Shown here in pieces: positions 7,049-14,932 of a stretch of DNA of 19,563 nt. The stretch comes from Promethearchaeota archaeon (GTDB lineage: Archaea > Asgardarchaeota > Lokiarchaeia > Sigynarchaeales > SOKP01): contig JAEOTW010000265.1 in the NCBI GenBank assembly GCA_016839655.1, positions 1 to 19,563 of the forward strand, read 5' to 3'. The translations under genes and the position numbers were made by a program. The notes under the pieces were generated by a model. The model was not told where the DNA came from. It was given only the letters and a program-made list of their open reading frames with translations, and did no database searches. Every line of letters starts with the position of its first letter. The stretch's first letter is position 1.

Positions 7049-7849
7049 GTGGCAAAAAAGAAGAAAAAGGAGAAAAGGAAGAAACTTCAAAAAAGTGATG
7101 AAGTTGATGAAGAAATTTCAGAATATTCATTGGATTCAGCGTTACATTCAGCTAAAACAACAGAAACGACATTACAAACGCTATTGAAAGGAGTATCTGA
7201 GGGACAGGGATTTGTCAAGCCCCAAAAAGAGGGAGATGTTAAGATCACACCTCAGCTTTCACATGAATCACGTAGTAAGATTGCTGAAGCTTATGTTTTA
7301 GAAGATGTACCATTAGTCCAAAGAAAGGATGAAAAAAAACAGAGAACTAAGTTGGTTCCTGAGGATAAGAAAGAAAAGGTAAAAATAGATACTCCAAAAG
7401 TCCAACCAGAAACTGCTTCAGCACCACCAGTTCAACCTGCTGCTTCTCCTTCAACTAAGCAAGAACCTTCATTTATTAAACAAAAAAATATTTACTTAAA
7501 ATTAACAGAGTTTTTTGAAGGTCTTTTGGCAAGTTATAATGAGAGTTATGATAGATGGGAGATGTCAATTTCTAATATCCTTACTATCTTAAGAAAAATG
7601 AGAAAAATTACTAAGAAAAATACTGATGATTTAGTTCTATCAATTAAAAACGTTTATGGTAAAATACATACTAATTTAGAACAATTCAAAGTTAAACGTG
7701 ATGAAATTGAGAGAGTTGCGGACGTCGATATAGAATCAATGTCAAGTGAGTTTAAAAGAGTTTTAGGCATGCTTGAATTGCAGATTAAGGAGTATCAATT
7801 GAAACGAGTCACAGATGGATTTATTCATGAAATAAAGAACTTTCAATAA
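7049..7849 (+). CDS. Lysine-rich, helical/coiled-coil-like protein of unknown function
   Basis: Start candidates are GTG 7040, TTG 7046 and GTG 7049. I chose 7049 because AGGTG at 7038-7042 lies 6 nt before it; this gives 266 residues beginning with a poly-lysine run (AKKKKKEKRKK). Residues to about 145 are low-complexity: charged, then Pro/Ala-rich (PPVQPAASPSTKQ), and probably disordered. From about 148 on, the protein is predicted by eye to be all-helical (YLKLTEFFEGLLASYN, then long runs with hydrophobic residues at 3-4 spacing), likely a coiled coil. I recognise no family. It sits between the AbrB-ACT regulator and the actin-family gene (58-nt gap), so a role as adaptor or anchor of the actin-like protein is a reasonable guess. 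The basic N-terminus could contact nucleic acid or membrane lipid. Confidence 0.7.
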   Translation: MAKKKKKEKRKKLQKSDEVDEEISEYSLDSALHSAKTTETTLQTLLKGVSEGQGFVKPQKEGDVKITPQLSHESRSKIAEAYVLEDVPLVQRKDEKKQRTKLVPEDKKEKVKIDTPKVQPETASAPPVQPAASPSTKQEPSFIKQKNIYLKLTEFFEGLLASYNESYDRWEMSISNILTILRKMRKITKKNTDDLVLSIKNVYGKIHTNLEQFKVKRDEIERVADVDIESMSSEFKRVLGMLELQIKEYQLKRVTDGFIHEIKNFQ

Positions 7850-7907
7850 CTGGTTAATTTTCAACATTAAGAATTAAAGTAAAGAGATATTTATAGATAA
7901 TTTTACT

Positions 7908-9098
7908 ATGTCATCTACAGAAAAGGATCAGTTACGTCCGCTTATTATTGATATTGGAAGCAGAAACTTAAGAATGGGTTGGGCAGGAGATGATTTTCCA
8001 GATATCATTGCTCCTAGTGTTTACGTTGATAAAAGAGACTATTTATTCACTTCAGATGTAATAGATGGTCTTGAGGATATATATCTTACTGAAAAAAACA
8101 TGGAAAGTCATTTATTTGGCCATCAAGCATTAAAATATTCTAATATCCTTAAGATTCATGAATTCCGAAAGGAAAGTAATTTTAATGTTTTTATGAAATT
8201 TTTTTATTATCATTATAAGCAATTGGGAATATCGGAAGAAAATCATTTTAAACAACCTATAATAATAATCGCGCCATTTTTTATGGCAGAGTTAGAAAAA
8301 ACAAAGTTACAGGATATTTTCTTCAATATTTTTGATTTCCCTTCATTATTATTTTTATCTGAAAGCCAAGGAATATTAGCAACATTACGTAAAACAAGTG
8401 GTGTAGTTATAAGTATGGGAGAATCAAATACCACTATAACCACATTTTTGCATGGATTCTCAAATGCCATGGCAAGAGATACATATCCTATTGCTGGTAA
8501 AGATTTAACGAATTATTTATTAAACTTGATTTTATCAAAAAAAGGTTCTGGAAAAACAGTGTATCTTGATAAAATAATTGCAAATGATATTAAAGAGAAA
8601 TTATCCCAGTGCGTAATAGATCCAGAAGGAGAAATAAGACGAATTAAAGATGGTCTAACAAAATATAATCGAAAGATTGATTTACCAGATGGGTTCTCTT
8701 TAGAAGTTAATACAGAGAGATTTATGTTAACTGAACCTTTATTTAACCCTTCCTTGATTCATATTGATTATATTGGGTTACCTGAAGCCGTATCTAAAGT
8801 AATAAAATTTTGGGATCGGGAAAATTGGGAGGATATATTACCTAACATCATCCTCGCAGGAGGTGGTAGTTTAATTCCTGGATTAGATGTAAGGTTAAAA
8901 ACTGAAATTTCAAAACATTTTTCAGAAAGGTTAAAAGGTAAGATTAATGTAATGGGAGTTTCAGGAAGGGAAAATGTGGGATGGATCGGTGCTAGTGTAT
9001 TATTTGCCCAGGAAAAATTAAAGAAAGATTGGATCCAAAACCCTAAACACATAGTATCTCAACAAGAACAAGAATCTGATAATATAAATCAAAATTAA
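7908..9098 (+). CDS. Actin-family protein (Asgard actin-related protein) with altered catalytic residues
   Basis: At 396 residues it has actin length and shows actin landmarks along the whole chain. These are IDIGSRNLRMGWAGDD at 14-29 (phosphate-1 loop, Asp15 = actin Asp11, Arg22 = Lys18), PIAGKDLTNYL, IKEKLSQCVIDPEGEI, LPDGFSLEVNTERFMLTEPL, LAGGGSLIPGL at 316-326 and IGASVLFAQEKLKKDWI. Ungapped alignment from the FDFP segment through VVISMGES places Glu152 at actin Gln137, Ser169 at Asp154 and Glu172 at Asp157. In actin, Gln137 and Asp154 help position the attacking water and Mg2+. Nucleotide binding is plausible, but hydrolysis is probably slow or lost. This suggests an actin-related protein with a regulatory or nucleating role, not the canonical Asgard actin. 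It is 58 nt after the coiled-coil gene and 24 nt before the CHAT gene, so it is likely co-transcribed with both. Confidence 0.92.
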   Translation: MSSTEKDQLRPLIIDIGSRNLRMGWAGDDFPDIIAPSVYVDKRDYLFTSDVIDGLEDIYLTEKNMESHLFGHQALKYSNILKIHEFRKESNFNVFMKFFYYHYKQLGISEENHFKQPIIIIAPFFMAELEKTKLQDIFFNIFDFPSLLFLSESQGILATLRKTSGVVISMGESNTTITTFLHGFSNAMARDTYPIAGKDLTNYLLNLILSKKGSGKTVYLDKIIANDIKEKLSQCVIDPEGEIRRIKDGLTKYNRKIDLPDGFSLEVNTERFMLTEPLFNPSLIHIDYIGLPEAVSKVIKFWDRENWEDILPNIILAGGGSLIPGLDVRLKTEISKHFSERLKGKINVMGVSGRENVGWIGASVLFAQEKLKKDWIQNPKHIVSQQEQESDNINQN

Positions 9099-9122
9099 TC
9101 ATTTTATAATAAAATTATAACC

Positions 9123-11714
9123 ATGTCTATTAGTACGGATTTAAAACAAGAGTTTTTAACCAATTTCCAGAATAAAATTATAATAGCTCGAAAGCTACTA
9201 TATGCTGCTAATCATTTATGGGCATCAAAATTACTGGATGATCTTAGTTTTGAAATAGCGAAGAATGATTGGTTAGATATTCAAAAAAAACATCAATTAA
9301 TAATGATAATTTCTAATTCATGGTGGATGTACTTAAATTCATTAATTAGACATAAAGAAGGTAAAGTTGAGATAGATTTAATCAGATATATTGATGCATA
9401 CAAAAGATTTTTTTCATTTTTATCTAAATTAGATGATTTTTATTTATTTAATAATTTCTGCACAAATCTTCTTCAGGAATTCATAAAATTGGAGGAATTA
9501 TCACAAACAGGGATAACTAAGTTTATAAATTCTTTTTCAGCAAAATTACACGAAAGAGATGATTTTCAAAGATTATTTGAATTACAGATATTACAAATTT
9601 TTCTAAGAAAATCAGTTGTTCCTTCAGAATACTTTCATTTGAGTATGCAGAGTATAGGAAAAACAATATTTAATATCGAACCAAGTAAACGAGCATTATT
9701 TATTTATATTTTATTGGAAAATGTGTGTTTAAAATACAAATTAATGGAAGATTCTGCGGAATTTGTACGTTTAATTAATAAAATCTTGATAAATAGACTT
9801 CCAGGTTATTTAAAAAACGAATTTAGTAGTATTAGTAGAATTTCGATTAATGAAAGAAGTTTTAATACTATTTTAGTTGATCTTGAAGATTTGATTTATT
9901 ATTTAAACGATATTAGTGAATATTCTTGGATTATTATTTTTATTAGAAATATTTTCTTCAAAATGCAAGAATATCAATCTTTTGGTGATGCTGTCACCTA
10001 TATAAGAAAATTCATTGATTTTTCAATTAATAGAAATCGTTTTGAAATTGCTTATGAAATATATGATTTCTTAGAAGATTTGTTTATGCTTAGGACGGAT
10101 TTATCATATGATAATATTCTTATTGAATTATGGGTTGAAGCCTGTAAAAAATTCGTTGATATGAAAGAAAAGAAATTTTTATTACAATCATTAGAAAAAT
10201 TGAACAATCACTTAAAATTACCTCAAACGAATACCCAATTATTCCATTATTTTTATACATGTAATATTCTTTGGCAGTTTAAGTCTATGTTCTTTTCTTT
10301 AGAAAAAAGGGATTTCTGGAGAATGATGTTCTATCGTGCTTTATTTGAAGAAAAAAATTATGATTTAGCACAAAAAATAATTCTGTATTTGGAAGAAGAT
10401 CTTGGTAAGAAGTTAACAAATTTGATGGAACTATATAATGAAACAGAATCCCTAAAAAGGGAAATATACAGTTTTAATGATATAGATAAACAAAAACAAT
10501 TATTTCAAAATGATTTCAAAATAAAACAGCTAATCTTGAGAATTAATGAAAATGGGATGATTTCATACAGAATAATTTCAGTTAATAATGAAATTGTTCA
10601 AGGAACAATTGTAGATGAATTTTGGAATGATTCCCAATTAATTGAAATTTACAATGAACTTTTTTATGAATCAGAATACCGGAAATACCAATTCAATCTA
10701 AAAGAATTTGGGGAATTACTATATATTTTTCTCCCTAAATTAATCAGAGATTTTTTTAAAGCATTTATAATTGAAACTATAAATCTATTACCACAAATCT
10801 ATTTCATATTAGACAGCATGACAATTCCCTTTGATCTTATTTATGATAACAATTTTTTCTTATTAAAATATTCGAGTGGATATAAAATAGGGGATGTACC
10901 CCTCGGGGGTGTTACTTTTGAGGATGAAAAATCCAAAATGCCTATAGCTGATGTATCTAATAAAGCGTTTAATGTATTAGTAATTGAATCAATTAATTCT
11001 AAATATCCTGTAAAATGGAATGAAAAATCAAATCAAAAAGAATTAATATATCCTTTTCAAGCAGGTGCAGAGGAAGTAAATTATATAATAAATCTCTTTA
11101 ATAAAAGAAATGAAATTAATCAAATGGCTACGTTATTAGGTGCTAATTCGACTCGAGAAAATATTTTGTCAAATTTGTCATCCGATATGTATCACGTCAT
11201 TGTATTTGTTGGTAATATTTTTTATTCAAAATGGAGTCCAAAAAATAGTTTTTTCTTGACAAATGATAATCAAATCATCACTTTTAATGATATAAATCTT
11301 ATTTTAAGTCATAAAAATTCAAAGACTCATCCGTTACTATTTTTTAATTCACAAGTCTTTGATATTGATGGTAAGAAATTAAGAAATACATTAAGGACAT
11401 TTGGCGATATTGTTACTCAATTTGATTACAATGAAATAACAGGAATTGTCTCCAAGAATTATCCAATTTTTAATGATGAAACAAAACTAATTATATCTAA
11501 TTTCTTCATTAATTTCTTTAATAATTTTAGCCAAGGTGTTTCACTTTTAAAAGCACGTCAACAATGCATTGCGAATAAAATGGAAAAAGTAATAGAAGAA
11601 CAAATACAGAGTTCAACTACAGGCTTAGGCACCACTCATATAGATTTACGAAGTAGTTTAGCAATTTCTAGTTATTTACTCTATGGTAAACCTTGGAAAA
11701 AAATTGATACTTAA
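9123..11714 (+). CDS. Large helical protein with C-terminal CHAT (caspase-like) domain lacking the catalytic dyad
   Basis: This is an 863-residue protein. Residues 1 to about 450 are nearly all helical with TPR-like spacing (ARKLLYAANHLWASKLLDDL, then YDLAQKIILYLEEDLGKKL). From about 467 a CHAT-type fold follows: FILDSMTIPFDLIYD (family 'IPWELL' strand, near 560), LLGANSTRENIL, YHVIVFVGNIFY at 690-701, PLLFFNSQVFD, a late segment ending FFNNFSQGVSLLKARQQCI, and SSYLLYGKPW at the C-terminus. Against the CHAT pattern (D-I-I-H-F-A-G-H-G; L-s-A-C), Asn698 replaces the catalytic His and Gln744 the catalytic Cys. Protease activity is therefore unlikely; binding or scaffolding remains possible. CHAT proteins usually act as effectors switched by partners bound to their TPRs. 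It begins 24 nt after the actin-family gene. The domain call is by eye and the similarity is distant. Confidence 0.75.
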   Translation: MSISTDLKQEFLTNFQNKIIIARKLLYAANHLWASKLLDDLSFEIAKNDWLDIQKKHQLIMIISNSWWMYLNSLIRHKEGKVEIDLIRYIDAYKRFFSFLSKLDDFYLFNNFCTNLLQEFIKLEELSQTGITKFINSFSAKLHERDDFQRLFELQILQIFLRKSVVPSEYFHLSMQSIGKTIFNIEPSKRALFIYILLENVCLKYKLMEDSAEFVRLINKILINRLPGYLKNEFSSISRISINERSFNTILVDLEDLIYYLNDISEYSWIIIFIRNIFFKMQEYQSFGDAVTYIRKFIDFSINRNRFEIAYEIYDFLEDLFMLRTDLSYDNILIELWVEACKKFVDMKEKKFLLQSLEKLNNHLKLPQTNTQLFHYFYTCNILWQFKSMFFSLEKRDFWRMMFYRALFEEKNYDLAQKIILYLEEDLGKKLTNLMELYNETESLKREIYSFNDIDKQKQLFQNDFKIKQLILRINENGMISYRIISVNNEIVQGTIVDEFWNDSQLIEIYNELFYESEYRKYQFNLKEFGELLYIFLPKLIRDFFKAFIIETINLLPQIYFILDSMTIPFDLIYDNNFFLLKYSSGYKIGDVPLGGVTFEDEKSKMPIADVSNKAFNVLVIESINSKYPVKWNEKSNQKELIYPFQAGAEEVNYIINLFNKRNEINQMATLLGANSTRENILSNLSSDMYHVIVFVGNIFYSKWSPKNSFFLTNDNQIITFNDINLILSHKNSKTHPLLFFNSQVFDIDGKKLRNTLRTFGDIVTQFDYNEITGIVSKNYPIFNDETKLIISNFFINFFNNFSQGVSLLKARQQCIANKMEKVIEEQIQSSTTGLGTTHIDLRSSLAISSYLLYGKPWKKIDT

Positions 11715-11789
11715 ACTAATAAGTATTTTATTTAGCAAATAGCAATAAATAAAAAATATTAATATAACTATAATTTAAAGTATTCATTA

Positions 11790-11797
11790 TTATAAAG
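11790..11797 (+). promoter_or_regulatory. TATA-like box upstream of the PLD-like gene
   Basis: TTATAAAG predicts a transcript start near 11819. That is 26 nt before the ATG at 11845 and just at an in-frame ATA (11818), so the position bears on the unresolved start of this gene. Confidence 0.4.
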
Positions 11798-11844
11798 AAA
11801 AAAAGAGTTGATGTGAGATAAGCCAAACAGACCGTCTCTTAGAA

Positions 11845-12360
11845 ATGAGAATCGAAAATAAGAAATTGAAACAACAAATAGCATCTTTGGAAGATAAGAT
11901 TATGTCATTAGTGGGAATGGTAAATATAGAATCATCTGGTGGCGCGGATAAGAAAAATATTCTTAATGACCTATTAATTAATTTGATTAATTCAACAAAT
12001 GACCAATTAAATATCATAACTCCACGAATTGATGGCTTTTACGCGAAGGAACTCAAAAGAGCTGTTGATCGGGGAATTCCAGTGCTTCTAATCACTAATG
12101 ATAGAAGTGATATCCCTAAAGACTATATGCCAATTTATGATGATTTAAAGCTTACTCAAGGGATAAGTGTAATTAATAATCCAAATGTAAAATTTCTATT
12201 GGTATTTAATACTGAACAAGCTATTTATGCGGGAGGATCCTTAGATAAAGAAGAATTAACCAAATCCATTCTAATTGTAACAAAAATTCAGGAGAAAACA
12301 AAATTGAGATTAATCGCAGAAATTTTTTCTTTAATGCTTCCCACGTTTATGAGAAAATAA
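11845..12360 (+). CDS. Small coiled coil plus PLD-like (TrmB C-terminal-type) protein without HKD catalytic motif
   Basis: From ATG 11845 the product is 171 residues. Residues 1-25 continue a heptad-like helix; from about 38 comes a phospholipase-D-fold segment (LLINLINSTNDQLNIITPRI, then AVDRGIPVLLITND), like the sensor domain of TrmB regulators. Where active PLD enzymes have HxKxxxxD, this protein has N114-V-K116 followed by Phe121, so it should not be a phosphodiesterase. A sensing or oligomerisation role is more likely. The reading frame stays open upstream to 11812, and the coiled coil seems to extend there (TDRLLEMRIENKKL), but without ATG/GTG/TTG. An ATA at 11818, or a one-base error after the ATG at 11811, would give the longer form. 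The fold recurs in the 997-aa protein on the opposite strand of this window. Confidence 0.7.
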   Translation: MRIENKKLKQQIASLEDKIMSLVGMVNIESSGGADKKNILNDLLINLINSTNDQLNIITPRIDGFYAKELKRAVDRGIPVLLITNDRSDIPKDYMPIYDDLKLTQGISVINNPNVKFLLVFNTEQAIYAGGSLDKEELTKSILIVTKIQEKTKLRLIAEIFSLMLPTFMRK

Positions 12361-12368
12361 AGCTTAAC

Positions 12369-12374
12369 TTTTTT
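12369..12374 (+). terminator. T-tract after the PLD-like gene
   Basis: Six Ts, with further T-rich sequence to 12388, follow directly after the stop codon and precede the methyltransferase promoter. It is a plausible intrinsic archaeal terminator. Confidence 0.35.
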
Positions 12375-12430
12375 ATTCTTTCATTTTTCATGGAGCTAAT
12401 TTACTTTAATTCAATTAAATTTAAAGAAAA

Positions 12431-12440
12431 AAATATTTAA
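12431..12440 (+). promoter_or_regulatory. TATA-like box of the methyltransferase gene
   Basis: AAATATTTAA is centred 30 nt upstream of ATG 12466, with no ribosome-binding site between. This predicts a leaderless or near-leaderless transcript and a separate promoter for this gene. Confidence 0.4.
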
Positions 12441-12465
12441 TTGTAAATCAAAAATATGATAAAAA

Positions 12466-14646
12466 ATGGGTGTAGATAAAGAATTTATAACTTCAAAAGC
12501 TATTGTTGAATTTTTTGGATTTGGTTCTGATATTTACATCCAGGCAATAAAATTTCTAGAAGAGCAAGCGAAAGATGAGAGTCAATATGAAGGAGATTTC
12601 TTAAAATGGAAAGAAATCTTTAGTAAGTTCTATGGATTCGAAGTAACTTCAGATTTGTTTTTGAAGCATACTTATTTTACGCATGTCTTAAAAATAATTG
12701 TAATGTCTAAATCCAATGAAGATAATATCAGCTGTGAGGATTTTTATAATATATATAATGAAAATGGCTTGAAACCTCTATTTGAGTACGAATTTCTTTT
12801 TTGGACAAAATTTAATAAAGAAATTGTTAAACAAATTCATGCTAAACTGAAGAATTCAATATATGCTAAAGAAGAATTATTTAGTGATGTATACCAACAA
12901 GTTTTCCTTCCTGAAACTAGACATAAAATAGGAGAATTTTTCACACCATCAAATTTAGTGCAAAAAATGGTGAAAAATGTATATAAGATAGGAAAAAAAG
13001 TTCTCGATCCCTCGTGTGGTTCAGGAAATTTCATTATCAATATTATGATTAATATTATAGACTCTGAAGAATCAATGAAAGCGAGAGAGAAAGCGATTTT
13101 TAATGTTTTTGGTTTTGATATCAATCCTTTAGCTGTTATGACTGTAAAAGTTAATATTATCCTCTTGTTATTAGATCATTTTTATAAAAGTACCTATAAT
13201 ATCCCAAAACTTAATATTTTCTTAATAGATTCATTATTCCCTGAACTTTATGAGAAAGATATTAATATTGAAGATTTATATAATTCATTTGATTTAGTGA
13301 TAGGAAACCCTCCTTGGATAACATACAAAGACTTGCAAAGTAAACCTTATCAGATCAGTATCCGAAATTTAGCAAATATATTAGGAATTAAACCACCAAG
13401 TCAATATATCACTCATATTGAATTAGCTGCTATCTTTTTTTATGCAATACCTTTAAAATTCTTAATTCAAAATGGTATAATCTTTTTTGTGATGCCAAAA
13501 AGCGTAATGAATGGAGATCATTGTTATAAATTTAGAGCTTTCTCACTATTTAATAAGAAATTAGAAATATGGGATTTCCCAAAACATTATTTTTTTAATG
13601 TTAATCATATTTGTTTAAAAGCTGAATATGTAGGTAAAGATAATAATGTTCCCATTCATAAGAAATACCCCATTCAAACAAAACTCTACGATATCAATCT
13701 TAAATTAGTAGAAGAAACATTATATTCAAGTTTGAAAATTGAAAATAGTGGAGCAAAATTGATATTACCCCTTCAAGAATTAAACGTAATTTCTCGATTG
13801 GAAAAAAGCCCATATAAAGATAAATTTTTTCAAGGCGCTACTTTAGTTCCACGTACTTTAGTCTTCTTTAAAAAAGTTCAGAAGAAAAATGGTTCCTTAA
13901 TAATATCTTCTGATTCTGAGATACTGTCTCGAGCGAAAAAGCCATGGGAATTTCCATTTAAGAATAAAGAAATTGAAGAGAGGTTTCAGTTTAAAACTTT
14001 TTTGAATATGGATATGCTTCCATTTTATATTAAGCATAAAAAAAATGTTTTTCTTCCTATAAATGACCAATTTGATTTTGATCTTGATTTTCTCAGAGAT
14101 TATCCCAAAGCTTTAAAATTCTATCAAGAAATGAATACTATTTACCAAAAAAATAAAAAAAAAACAAGTAAAATTAATACTTTATTTGCGAACTTGAATT
14201 ACTGGAATAAACTTAAAAAACAAAAGAAAAACAAATCCTTCATTGTCCTGTATAATTCTAGTGGTTCTAATTTGAAATCTGCTGTGATTGATAACCAAAA
14301 GCAAAAGTTAATCATAGGTTCTGAAAATTATTATTATTCTACAGATTCAGGAACTGAAGCTTATTATCTTTCAGCAGTTTTAAATGCACCTATCTTATCT
14401 AAATATATTAAAATAGTTAAGAGTTCTAGACATATTCATAAAAGACCTTTCATGTTTCCAATTCCCCTTTATGATAAAAATAATGTTATTCATCAGAAGC
14501 TTGCTAAGAAGGGAAAGAAGTATCATACAATAGTCCAGGATTTATTTATGAATAATCCCAAAATTCAAAGCAATAAAGTCAGGTTGATTATTAATCATAA
14601 GCTATTAAAATTAGATAAATTAACAAAAAAAATAGTATTTGAATAA
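12466..14646 (+). CDS. N6-adenine DNA methyltransferase with TaqI-type specificity region, apparently orphan
   Basis: This is a 726-residue protein. Residues 1 to about 145 are helical. GEFFTPSNLVQKMV and DPSCGSGNF (181-189, AdoMet-binding motif I) follow, then GFDINPLAV and IGNPPW (catalytic NPPW at 281-284). This is the gamma-type N6-adenine methylase order. The C-terminal region contains DSGTEAYYLSAVLNAPIL and SRHIHKRPFMFPIPLYD, which resemble the specificity domain of TaqI-like and type IIG enzymes. It would methylate adenine in a short DNA site. I see no PD-ExK or other nuclease motif in the 145-residue N-terminal part, and no restriction gene or specificity subunit next to it. It therefore looks like a solitary methylase or a type IIG relative that lacks cleavage. 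Base composition matches its neighbours. It has its own promoter. Confidence 0.88.
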   Translation: MGVDKEFITSKAIVEFFGFGSDIYIQAIKFLEEQAKDESQYEGDFLKWKEIFSKFYGFEVTSDLFLKHTYFTHVLKIIVMSKSNEDNISCEDFYNIYNENGLKPLFEYEFLFWTKFNKEIVKQIHAKLKNSIYAKEELFSDVYQQVFLPETRHKIGEFFTPSNLVQKMVKNVYKIGKKVLDPSCGSGNFIINIMINIIDSEESMKAREKAIFNVFGFDINPLAVMTVKVNIILLLLDHFYKSTYNIPKLNIFLIDSLFPELYEKDINIEDLYNSFDLVIGNPPWITYKDLQSKPYQISIRNLANILGIKPPSQYITHIELAAIFFYAIPLKFLIQNGIIFFVMPKSVMNGDHCYKFRAFSLFNKKLEIWDFPKHYFFNVNHICLKAEYVGKDNNVPIHKKYPIQTKLYDINLKLVEETLYSSLKIENSGAKLILPLQELNVISRLEKSPYKDKFFQGATLVPRTLVFFKKVQKKNGSLIISSDSEILSRAKKPWEFPFKNKEIEERFQFKTFLNMDMLPFYIKHKKNVFLPINDQFDFDLDFLRDYPKALKFYQEMNTIYQKNKKKTSKINTLFANLNYWNKLKKQKKNKSFIVLYNSSGSNLKSAVIDNQKQKLIIGSENYYYSTDSGTEAYYLSAVLNAPILSKYIKIVKSSRHIHKRPFMFPIPLYDKNNVIHQKLAKKGKKYHTIVQDLFMNNPKIQSNKVRLIINHKLLKLDKLTKKIVFE

Positions 14647-14932
14647 TCCTTTATAGTTTTTATTTAAATTCTTCTCCACACGATCTTTTCAATTACAGTT
14701 CTTTCATTGCCACAATTTAGGCAAAACAGTAAAGACCTTAGTTCAGTGTTTTGTCACCAAATTTATTTTTTAATGATATACAGAAAAGTCATACAAATTT
14801 TTACAAGTCCGTTTTTAGAATTTATTTTTTATTAGAAACTAATTTTTCTTAAAGCAAAGCTTTATTTTTCATGAATTATATTTCTTAATTGACGAAGAGC
14901 GTAAAAAAGTTAGTAATTAGTGAAATTTAAAA

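Noticed and set aside
7888..7895. TATTTATA just upstream of the actin-family gene as its own promoter
   Set aside because: Only about 16 nt from the ATG, too close for a TATA box driving that start; the gene is more likely read from an upstream promoter.
9123..11714. Active caspase-like defence protease
   Set aside because: The His and Cys positions hold Asn and Gln, so proteolysis is not supported by the sequence.
11845..12360. Active phospholipase D or nuclease
   Set aside because: The HxKxxxxD motif is replaced (Asn, Lys, then Phe), so no catalytic centre is visible.
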